Assembly: GCA_004794785.1 (NCBI GenBank)
Contig: SJOL01008950.1
Span: 219,025 to 283,024 of the forward strand
Direction: 5' to 3'
DNA: 64,000 nucleotides
Source: Opisthorchis felineus
Lineage: Eukaryota; Platyhelminthes; Trematoda; Opisthorchiida; Opisthorchiidae
A program made the position numbers and the translations under genes. Under the pieces are notes generated by a model, which did no database searches, was not told the DNA's origin, and saw only the letters and a program-made list of their open reading frames with translations. Of this stretch, positions 50,001-60,239 are shown piece by piece (within the stretch, counting starts at the first letter, position 1; each line of letters begins with the position of its first letter).

Positions 50001-52740
50001 CGAAAGCACTATATAAAGCCCACCGTTATCGTTGACCACATCAGTCACAGGTTTTCATTCATGAGGCATCGACATGCATAACCACTATCCAAATGCCATT
50101 AAAAACTACTTTGTGACACCTATCCTGTCGCTGGGGAGAAGCAACAATTTCCATAGCGTAACAATTTATAAAGGATCCAGCCCGACAAGCCACCGTCCCA
50201 TTGCTCACACTAAATCGATCCCCAAGTCGTTCTTTGTCCATTTTTAGAGTCTAACTTATAAACTAAACCAAAGTTTTGTTGTTTTCCCACGGATTCCAAT
50301 TATGTTGACCAGAGAATTATTCTCTGAGAACGTTAGTTCATCAACTTTTGTTCTGTGAGACTATGGTATCTTGTTTTGCTAAGAAAGTGGTTACATTTTC
50401 CGTCTGGATTGGCCGAGCTTATTATTTATTCTCTTTGATGACTGCTCAAAAAGCGTGGGTGCTTGCCCTTTCTGAAGCATGTGATAGCAGATTGTCAGAA
50501 ATACGGCAGCGGTGTAAACTTTTTCAAGCCTAGAGTTATTTTCCAGAACAATAACGTAATGAGCGTATTTTTAGCAGCGTTTCGCTAGCTTAGTGGTTTC
50601 ACAGTTTCAGAAATTCAAACAATTCCCTCATTTTTAGATACAGAATGACAAACGATAATAAGTTGCATCGAAATAACTTGACAGTTGTGAGTGTTTGGTT
50701 CCGACGCTTAAGAAAGCAGACAAAAACATACTTCTCAGCCTAGTTATGACAGGTTGTGTGTGAATCCACATTATGCACAGAAAAAATGGGCGATACCAGA
50801 ATAGATCTGACCGGAAGGCGACTGTTTATGGTGAAATTGCGTCCAATACCCGTGACCTGTCACACCTGGTTGTCGCACTGTTGCTTCTCATCGAAGAAAA
50901 AGTTAGTCCTATCAATGTCTTTTTTTCACTTTGTCACTCTTGTCAGCATTCGTCCCTTTTACTAAAGTCATTCATCCTCACTTGATGCCGTAGATTCCGA
51001 TGCTCAACAATGCCGCGTTTTTTTAAGAGATTGAAGGTTTTGATTTTAGGGTTTGAGAATCTTTAATTGCACCACTTAATGCAGATATTTAAATGAGTAT
51101 TTACAGTAATCTTGCAGGACTAATTCTTTCAACGAAGCGTATCGAAAATTTTAATTATGTGTCAGATTTTTTGTTCCCATTTAAGCTATTTTACATCCTG
51201 TTCAAAAAAGACGGTGGACTAGGCTAACTATCACAATTGCGAAATAATTCCACTGGTCTGGGTCTCGATAACTGCGGTCGACCAGCGTGAAGGCATGCTT
51301 ACGTCAACGATAGTACAAAGATCAAAGCGAGTCTCCAGTAGAATCAGCGGACTGCATCGTACTGCTGTGCAATTTAGCACAATTGTAGTACGTTTTAGTA
51401 CCATACTTGCTCGAGCCATTAGCTGTATTTTTTGTCAAGGCTTCCATAAGTAAGTTAACCTACATTTGAACTTTACTAGACATCTACGCCGATTCGACGC
51501 GTTTCATATCGAGTGACCAGACATGCTAGTCGTATAGAAAGTTGGTGAAATGACCACTGAAATGGGTTTACAGTTTAACTTCTCGATTCTGCTGCGGCTA
51601 TATAAGGTTGAAATATAATTCCAGGTGGCCATTCGCAAGCGTATAAGCAAGAGTTGGAAAACTGCTTTCAAAACATTTGAACGATTCTCAGCAGGATCTT
51701 TCACAAGTTTGTCTCCAATGAACTCTTACAAAGTAAACCTCGAATTTTGTTCAAGTTAAGAATGAGGAAACTTGGCAAAGTACACTTTCATTGTTACTGA
51801 CAAATGCGACTTAATCCCACGTTTGCCGCATTTTTAAATGAGTCTGTTGCACAAACAGCACCTCATGTTTCACTATGTTTGAGATATCAACATATATTTT
51901 CTTGACATAACACACACGTTATAAGTTTTGCGTAATCTTTTCAACGCAGCTGAATGATTTTTGCCAGTTGCAAACAATATGACGTGCATGAGGTTGACGG
52001 AAACTTGGGAAACCCAAGAAGAGTGAAAGAGGCATTGAAAAATTGAGAAGCTATCGCCAAATTTGTGAATAGCGTGTTACGTCAGGATTAGGCAACTTGA
52101 TTAAGCCCTTGAAGTAAAGTAAACTACTGTCCTCCTTGTCTCGTTGAATAATTATGTAAACTGCTGCTGAACAGTGTTATTTTTTGTCACATCTGTAGAG
52201 AGTGACTGAATTTCGATGTCCAGTTTCCTTACTCGAGGAGTTCCGAAGATTAATTTTTTATTCTTAACTCCCAGATGCAAATACATTATTGAAATTCAAC
52301 CAAACGTGCCCGATTCATTCTAATAAGCCGGGATGGCAGGCCGTCATTTCTTGAGCGCAGGTTAATTTTTAAAAGTCTCGGTGGAATTAAAAACAGTGTG
52401 GCCCAAATGCTTATGCTGGGGTAATTGATATCAAAGTTCAATTATCCCACCTGGTGTGGGAGTAATAAGTTACATTCAGGACCACTCACATGAGAACCAA
52501 TCTCATCTTAGTGAAACAGATAAATGAGCTTACTTTTCTCGTGCTTTCAGTTCACATTCTTACCATCAAAACTGCAGATTGTGGATTCTGCCCGGATAGA
52601 CTCTTGTTTGTTGCTTTTAGGTTCGATGATTCCAAAAACGTTACTCCTTCTGGTGACAGAAATCTGAATGTAACGCAAAAGACACAATGGCAATGTAAAA
52701 CAATATTGAAAAAATAATCCAGCTGTAACTTCCTTCCGGT
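41091..52740. other. Long non-coding stretch, nothing firmly recognised
   Basis: About 11.6 kb. Open frames reach about 87 codons (48557-48820 minus), with no recognisable domain. At 49,166-49,328 plus, an open segment follows an acceptor-like TTCTACTTGCAG, but the opposite strand is equally open and no family is evident. No RNA gene or repeat was seen. Confidence 0.4.
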
Positions 52741-52824
52741 GTCTAGCTGCCATGCCACCCGAAGGAAGCACGACGGGCGGGATACCGACAGGTTGCTAAA
52801 GCCTAGACAGAAGCAGTCAGGATG

Positions 52825-52892
52825 CAGATGTCGGGTTCGGACCGCAGACCTTCCGGTCAGTAATTTCGCGACTTAACCACTTAGTGATCTCG
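52825..52892 (-). repeat. tRNA-derived SINE relic (minus strand)
   Basis: Read on the minus strand, an A-box-like TCACTAAGTGG (52,887-52,877; 9 of 11 positions of TRGYNNARNGG) is followed 33 bases later by a B-box GGTCCGAACCC (52,843-52,833). The spacing is that of a tRNA, but no paired acceptor stem is apparent. This fits the tRNA-like head of a SINE. The tail would lie toward lower coordinates (52,740-52,825), where I see no family-specific end. Confidence 0.5.
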
Positions 52893-54275
52893 AGTTGTAA
52901 TGGCAAGGTGGAGCACTTAGATTATGAAACTGATGACAAGGGAACTGAAGCATGTGGACTGTCCTTTGATCAGATGATCAACTTAATTAACTGCCTCAAA
53001 CTCAAGTCCAGATGCCTGTAGCCGCAAATGACGGACTGCAAGAGAGTTCCTAACATTTTTGCCATGCCTAGCTTTTCATACAGCTAAATGACCTTCCTTT
53101 TTGATTTTTCTCATCGCGTTATTGTTCTCCTCGCGAAATATTTATGCATTTTTTCCTTCATTTAACCACCCTTGACTTGATCGTAAATGAAGTCAGTAAG
53201 AAAGCAGATAAAATCGTAAATTGCTATTAAGCTCGAGTGCATCTATCAGATCCTACACTCTTTTCACGCCAAAAATGTCCAAGTATTTCTCACTGAGTAA
53301 TTAGACATAAATCGCACAGCGTCTTGATCGAAATTTTACGATGAACAGATGCGATATTCAAGTGGTCTAACTATCTTCACAGCTAGACACTAAATGCAGG
53401 GCGTTTTAACTCGGTATTGAAGAGGTTTGAGATTGCTGCTGAGACGTCAAAGCGTTTCTCGGAATCCATTTTAAACTTAGCCGCAACATTGCATGCTGAA
53501 TACCGGGAAGTCGTGGTACTAAAAATGCATGTTAAGATAAAGCTTATTTGGGCCGTTTTCTTTTAACTGAGATTGAACGTTCTTTTTCAAACCGCATTAT
53601 TTGAAATACAAAGAGTGGGGTGTCCAGAATCACAAAAGAAATCCAGTCAACATTAGTGGTCATTTTTTTTAATTTTGTCCTAACACCGGAGGTGCACACG
53701 GTTTCTCGTCCATATTAACTATTTGCCCAACAACAAGGCTTCTTACTTATGAAAGTTAATTCACTCTAATATTGCCCATGCAGTATGGTAAAATTAAATG
53801 TTCCTGAAATTATTCTTCAACCTAACTTAACAGATCCACGTGCAAATCTCACTTTAAATATTAAAGGAAAAGCACATATACTACTATGCTAGCCGGCGTT
53901 CTCGTCTAATAGTTGAAATTAGCGAGAGGCATTTTACTTATGCGCTCACTCACGTTGATCCAGATAATGATGTTATTCGCTGTAACGTTTTGATAAGCTT
54001 CACGCCAGGACCGAAGAAACAGCTTGGTTCTCCTTCTGAATGCCTCCTGGCTCACAGATTGAACCACCTCATAAAACTAATCTATGTGAAGCTCTCAAAG
54101 CCTCACCTTTGAGAGACGTCATTCTAAAATGAGTGAAAATAATCACCTCGTACGTAGTGATGCCTGGTATGGTGTTTACAGAGACCAACCAAATGGGATT
54201 TCAGGAGTCCTGGCGTCTCTCGATACAAGATTGACGTTGAGTGTAATTCAGGCAGGATGGGCTGTATAGGTCAGC
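52893..54275. other. Unannotated stretch before the third RT relic
   Basis: No feature recognised. The part nearest 54,000-54,275 could hold a decayed endonuclease-to-linker region of the relic that follows, but I could not match motifs. Confidence 0.4.
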
Positions 54276-55905
54276 TCAAGCATAGTTTGCGTACACATAG
54301 AAAGACCTGATGGAATCAGAGGTACCTGGAAGGGGAAAGCCAGCGCACCTGAGAATGTCCAGAAACTTCTCCACCTGACAAATAAAAGGCGACTTGAAAC
54401 TTGTCCGTCAGTCAGGAAATTATGGATGACAGTGGGTGTTCATTATACAGCAAACGCAGGCGGCTTGATCAGTAAGCTAAATATTTTGAACACCATTTTA
54501 GTTAACCACTTGCCTTTGAACCAGAATCCTTCATTCGACCAACTCAGCCCGATCCGTGGCCTGGGTGTTGAAACCCTCCCAGTGTTCGTGAGGTACTAAT
54601 ACGCTTTGCTGCTAATAGGAGATATCGAGACGCGTAGCCAAATGAGATCCCCCTAACGATGACTCCTTGAATTCTGCCGCAATCAGGTTCTCTAAACTAA
54701 TCTTGGAACTAATTTGTCTTTCAACATCCTTAGGCCAGTCAATCATCGCATCTTTATCCAAAGGGTACTCAATGCGACTTTTTCAACCATGGGGGCTAAG
54801 AGCCTTACTTCATTTGCATCCAGGCTGCTAGCTTTAATAAATCTCAGCTTCTAACGGCATCACGCGAGAAACATGTGCAACAGAGCCAGGCACGTTTCCT
54901 CCATGTGCAGGGTGCACTGACCTAATTCTCACATTATATCGGGCGCTTTCGTGGTGTTGCACATACCGCCGACCAGCTGTGACGGTTTTACTAAAATTCA
55001 AGAGAGCCTCAGACTTCGCTGATAGTTTGACTAATTATTATACCTTGCCAATGAGATGTACCCTCGAATTCGGTGGATATCCTTCGAACCATCTATTTCC
55101 ATCCATCTGGTAGCTTAATGATTTACAGTGAGCTATACAAAAGTTCCCCAAAACCAGGTGGGCTTGCGGTGCCTGTCTTCTCATAGTTCTTTTCCTATTT
55201 CTAGCTGAAATCATGATGTGTAATGTTCAAGCTATTATGAATCCGGATGTTGAATCCACATACGGAAAGAGATCGCTAGACTCAAATTGGGTTGATGACA
55301 CTTTTCTCTTTGCTGGCGATAGTTTACCCAAACGAAAAAGTTCCAGATAGTTTCATTATGTGGTTTCCACCTTCGAATTTGAAGGGCTATCTTTAGAATC
55401 CCCATTGGCATGCTTAAAAATTTACTGATCTTGGTGACAGCATGAGTCTTCGTTGCCCTATGGCATTTGAACTCACGCAGCACCACGAAGACACAAGTAT
55501 TATTTGCCAATTTGTCACGTTTTATGTCAGAAACTAACATCTCTTAGACAGATGTGGAAATTGGTTTGCCTGATTCTGAGACTTCAAACGTCCTGAAAAG
55601 CCTCGTCACTGAGATATCCCTACCAGGCAGTTACTGTAGAATGTGCATAATGAAGTGATCGGTATGCGAGTTCTAGGTGGTGCTTGACGTGCAGAATAAT
55701 TCTATCACATTAAGGCATTTTGGGCGTATAATACGTATGCCAGACCATCGTCTATATAAGAATCCCTTGTGTTCTCCAGGACAAGGAGGTTCACGAAGAG
55801 CAGGCCATGATGTAACAAAACGAAATGAAAGTGACTACTGTCAAGTTTGGCACCTTTCTAGCATTGCGCGTTATCTTCCTTGCGCATGGGTGTAAACCCT
55901 GAGGG
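54276..55905 (+). pseudogene. Non-LTR retrotransposon relic: linker plus full-span RT domain
   Basis: This is the longest copy, recognisable only motif by motif across changing frames. The linker reads NVQKLLHLTNKRRLE (about 54,355-54,400), EIMDDSGCSLYSKRRRLDQ (54,418-54,470) and AKYFEHHFS-stop-P (usual form EYFEEHFSWP). The RT domain reads PKGTQCDFFNHGG (usual form KKGD-x2-CDNHRG, about 54,756-54,795), SLTSFASRLLALI (about 54,800-54,840) and GCTDLILTLYRAL with TYRRPAVTVLLKFKRASDFAD (54,908-55,025). Then come WVDDTFLFAGD (the YADD box, about 55,288-55,320), FIMWFPPSNLKGYL (usual form FGMRFAPSKCKVLL, 55,352-55,393) and KFTDLGDSMS. FANLSRFMSETNIS, NEVIGMRVLGGA (55,648-55,683) and LRHFGRIIRMPDHRL complete the order. 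The wording after the core differs from the copies at 9.7 and 15 kb, suggesting another subfamily. The copy is clearly inactive. Confidence 0.8.
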
Positions 55906-57107
55906 ACACGACAGGTTGTTGATCATAATCACTAGTTTGCTGGAACTTCTTAACTGGACTGCAGCTTCTCTGCTGATTCGTTTTGAAACAGGCTCACAAA
56001 AGATGTTGGGTCAATTTTGATGATATCGTCTCGCTCCACCCAGGTCTGTTTACTTTGTTTCGTAAGGTGTGGGCCACTTCATCCACAAGCACAAGACCAT
56101 TTGCAGTAATTTTCCACAATTTTTTTCTTTCCACCTCGTACTGTGGTACTTTTCTCTATCAACTGCAGCTAAGCACCAGGTTCCATTACTGGTGTACTGC
56201 ACTCAACAATTGTGGGGATGACATTCATCCGCTTGGATTCGTTCACCAATTGCTAATTTGCTAGTCAAAATAATGAAATAAATTTAGTTGTTCTCTTAAA
56301 CGGTGTTAAAGTTTTATAAATGTTTGTTCACCTTACCTATGGGCTTTTTGTGCCGTCCTAGTTTTACGATAGAACTTGTTTCTCAACTGTGGTTTTTCCT
56401 TGCCTTGGCCATTGGGACCCTCCTGGGATTAACCAAAACAGGGAGCAAGAAATTGGCTCCGCCTGGACACACAATTCTTTGTGTGTCTCAGAATGGGACG
56501 GATGCTTTCCACTATTCATTTCCTTTCATTTTCATATTTTCTATTCATTTTTAATGATATGATGGAATAATAAAATCATTGCAGTTTGGTGCAAATCATA
56601 CTCCACTTGATTTATTCTATCCTCATTAAGGAGCATTTCCTCATAGATGTTTCTCTTTCCATTTCGGTCTCAACAAAGACTTGCCCTTTAAAAGCGACTC
56701 AAAATCTTGAAACGCAATGTGAATACTGATGCAGCAGCACTTGCAACGTAGATCTTACACCTTGACGATCAGCTGTTGAACCCGTGCAGAGTATGACATT
56801 GAAAATCTGGTGCTGCCAGTTTTGAGTAGTTCTGTTAGTAAAAGTTAGAAATTGTCCCTAATTTAGTTCTGCAGGCTCTGTTTTATTATGGAGATTGAAT
56901 TTCAGCATGCTCTCATCCACGATGCTGCCTTTTCCGTGAGGTTTCTCCTGCGGAAAAGTAAAGTTTCTATTATAGGTGGGTCAAAGTAATACTAGATAAA
57001 GACCATATTTTTCATTATGCCATACTAAAATGGTTCAATATCAGTCCATTACTTCCTTGCTTCCATTGAATTCCTTACTAATTGCGTGATCCGCCCTAAG
57101 GTCATGG
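55906..57107. other. Unannotated stretch
   Basis: Nothing recognised. Open frames of 93 and 83 codons on the plus strand (55983-56264, 56303-56554) have no motif. Confidence 0.45.
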
Positions 57108-57407
57108 TGTAACGGCGGATGCTACTGACGAGGCATGCGAGTAATATGTGGTTTTCTCGTAAGCCCGCATCGCGTGTAATGGAGGGTGCGGTTTATTACG
57201 GAACTTATGGAACTGCTTTGCAGTGTTCGGTTACAACTGCGTGATAGTAAATGAATATCCGCGAAAGTTCAAGCAGACGCGTGAAGATGTTCAGTCTTTA
57301 AAAACAAGGTGCATATGAGATGTTTACTTTCTTGTCTAATAGTTTGCAATTGTTTAGTTGGTGTTTGCCAATAGACAACACCGCGGCGAAGGACTTTCCT
57401 CCTTTAC
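57108..57407 (+). mobile_element. LTR-like element, copy A (TG...CA ends)
   Basis: About 300 bases that align along their whole length with 59,926-60,235 (roughly three-quarters identical by eye). The ends are imperfect inverted repeats: TGTAACGGCGG at the start, and TGTAAAGGAGG when the end is read in reverse complement. TG...CA ends, the length, and an internal TTTAAAAA TATA-like motif (about 57,297-57,304, also in copy B) fit a Ty3/gypsy-type long terminal repeat. TGGTTCAAATC begins three bases after the right end, where a tRNA primer-binding site would start. No flanking direct repeat is visible. A non-autonomous DNA transposon with TG...CA ends is the alternative. Confidence 0.6.
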
Positions 57408-59925
57408 AAAGTGGTTCAAATCTGCTCTCTTGTTCTTCATTAGTTTTGCTGCCGTCTCGGAGTATGTGTAAGCAATGGATTCATTCTCGCATAGTTTAGA
57501 CTAACGCGTTAACAAGTTGGAATTGGTTGTGGCTAAAATAGTGATGCTTATACACAACAAAATCCTCAGTCCTCAACCATTCACAACAAAAGTGCTTTAT
57601 TACTTCTCAGTCATGTGATGAAGATGTTTGGTTTCTAATTAGGAACGAGCGGTGCCAGTACCTTGGGGGATGGAAATACTTCGCGATAAAACCACTCGAT
57701 TTTGTCTCAGTTAAAACCAAGAAAAATAATATTTTGATACCCCGGGCTGTAGTTCCTTCTTTGTAAAGCTACTTTTGTTCAGTGCCTCATCTTCTTTGTA
57801 AGAAATTATAAAATTTCAGGAGCCGTTACCAAACATAAACATTTAAACTACGTGACCTTCATTTTAAACCTGGGTGTCTAGTTTAGTGGGTCACCTTCAA
57901 ACTTGTTGAACTCCACTGTAGAAACAAATACAAAGACTTCTGTGCTGCATGCTGTCGACAGCGTCGTGTAATGGTTGCACAGAAGCTTGTCACTGCCCAG
58001 CATTGGTGTCTTTTATGGTATATCTAACCAATCCAAATTCCCATCCACAAGACTGATTGTTGCCCTCCCACCCCCCACCCCCCGAACTTTACGGGCACCA
58101 TTTTCTCCGCAGGTTACGACAAGAAATTAATCTAACTAGTTGTGATTCTTATATCTAATGCTAGTATGACGGCTGCAGCACAAGGAATTTCAAAGTATTT
58201 TTAATACCTTCAGGTAGATCATAATTATATTAAAAACTTGATATTAGTCCGTCCTTCCTTTTAGTGATCAAACTGCAATTCGAAGGTAATTAGGAAGACC
58301 CTTATTAAATTCGCTGGAAAAGTGGCCTTGTTTCAGAATGACGCCTTTGGAGTTGGTGACTACATTCTGAAGCAATGCAGAACAATGCCAGTAAACCAGC
58401 ACCTTTCAATTTATAAGTAACTGTGAAAGCGAATTCGCTACCACTCTGTTCTCAACAAACCACTATTTGGAAACCCTGGGTGTCTCCATACTAGCCTTCA
58501 TGACTGCTAGTCCACCTGTGTTGACCTGGACAGGATGATGATTATTCGAAACAGATTACTTTCTGTCTATTTGAGTTTGTCTTCAATCTTAAACTCCATT
58601 TCAAACCCATTATCTAATTCCTTACGTAGAAATGACTTCCTGGTGTTAGATATAGATGTGTATAATTGGCAAACTGGCTAACCAGACTGATAGTACACTT
58701 CGTAAAGGTTTATCCAGGTCATCTACTTACTAGGTTTGAGCTTAGACAATGCAAAACATCACATTTACCCTGAAGTTGCTTCACGTGCTTCAGTAGATTA
58801 TAATCCAGGCAATACTGAACTGACTGGTTTTTAACTGCTGAAGAATCCTGAATAATTCCGAGTTAAAACCAGCTGATGTTTTCTGTCAGTTTTTATCTCC
58901 ATAACAAGATGACGCTTTGTCATATTTTGTCTGACTTTGACTTGTCATCGCTCATATAGAATCTAAAATTGTTCTACCTAATTCCATCCTGTCTCGCGTT
59001 CTACCTGAGAACTTACGTTTCTAGATTCCCAGTCAGAAGTAGCTCCGTTTTCAACTCTGTCTGTCCATTCATGATTGACTTAAGCTTTTCCTGTCAGGCT
59101 TCCGTCAATAGAAGATTGTTAGCCATCTAACAGCGTGTCCAAACCTTAGTGTCTAATGTGCTGTCTGATTGCCGACTGAACCAAGGACGTTCAGATCACT
59201 ACGACGGTATCCTAACATCAGTTTTCGTGCACTTTTACACTCGACAGGATTTGCAAATGTCATGTGGTTATGTCTGCCGTTTGTTGCTATTTGTTTGCTG
59301 TTTTATCTCAAAGTGAACAGAACTTTCCATTATGTTAGACTTGTTGGCCACAGAATAAATTTCCCCGAGAAATATTTCAAGTTTCTGGTGAAAATGAAAT
59401 TATTTGTTGTTTTTGGAGTTTACAGAGATGTTTACCTTTAGAACTCGTGATACATAGTATCACTAAAACAGTGCTGGTGCAACTAACGAATGTAACTAAT
59501 GCTGAAGCCTGAAAGTAAATTCAGCCGCAATTGGTAGTGTGTTAGCTTGAGTTTAACACTATATGACATAGCAGGTTTACTGACCTATTTTTCAGGGTGA
59601 CATCCTTCAGGACTGAACTAATCAGAATGCTGCTAATCCTACCCCTAAAGAGGGTCATCAGTCGAGATTTGTTATTGAATCATAATCCAGCCATACAAGC
59701 CTGTACGCAAACCGCTCAGCCGTTTTGACGTCATTAGCACGAAGGTTGGTACGTATAACCTCAGATAAAAATTACGTTCACCATTTTTGATGGAACAAGT
59801 CAAATTTTGCACTCAATGCTATTGGGCTTGCTACTTTTGGGTACCTGAAACTTGCCTCAACTTCGGATCGGCAATCTATCATTTATGTGCCCAAAAGATC
59901 GCAATTCACACCATCGGTGTACCTT
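57408..59925. other. Spacer between the two LTR-like copies
   Basis: Apart from the G-quadruplex motif at 58,063-58,083, I see no gag, protease, RT or integrase motif in this 2.5 kb and no purine-rich tract next to copy B. It therefore does not look like the internal part of one retroelement. A 90-codon plus frame (59,169-59,441) with a hydrophobic middle is not recognisable. Confidence 0.5.
58063..58083 (-). other. G-quadruplex motif
   Basis: On the minus strand four G-runs (6, 6, 3 and 3 bases) are separated by single bases, meeting the G3+N1-7 pattern with the shortest possible loops. Confidence 0.7.
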
Positions 59926-60235
59926 TGTAACGGTGGGTACTACTGATGACGCATGGCGAGTAGTATGTGTGTTCTCATAACTTCGCCTTGATCTAATGGA
60001 AGGTGGGAGTTATTACGGAATTTGTGGAACTACTTTACAGTTTTTGCTTGCAATTGTGCGATAGTCAATGAATATCCAGAAGAGTTCAAGAAGACGCGTT
60101 CGAGAAGAAGATGGATATTCCGTTTTTAAAAACAACATGCAAATGAGAGTTTAACCTTCCTGTCCAATAGTCTGTAACCGTTTAGTTGGCGTTTTCTAAT
60201 AAACAACTCCACAGCGAAGGGCTTCCCTCCTTACA
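59926..60235 (+). mobile_element. LTR-like element, copy B, probably a solo LTR (TG...CA ends, 4-bp flanking repeat)
   Basis: Direct-orientation partner of 57,108-57,407. It starts TGTAACGGTGGG and ends CCCTCCTTACA, imperfect inverted repeats of each other. It is flanked on both sides by CCTT (59,922-59,925 and 60,236-60,239), a possible 4-bp target-site duplication, which indicates an independent insertion. A TTTTTAAAAACA motif and an AATAAA at 60,198-60,203 near the right end fit the promoter and polyadenylation signals of an LTR. No coding part is attached, so recombination to a solo LTR is the simplest reading. Confidence 0.6.
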
Positions 60236-60239
60236 CCTT

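Noticed and set aside
57108..60235. A complete LTR retrotransposon using the two repeats as its 5' and 3' LTRs
   Set aside because: The 2.5 kb between them lacks gag-pol motifs, there is no purine-rich tract before copy B, and copy B has its own CCTT flanks, so the copies look like separate insertions.
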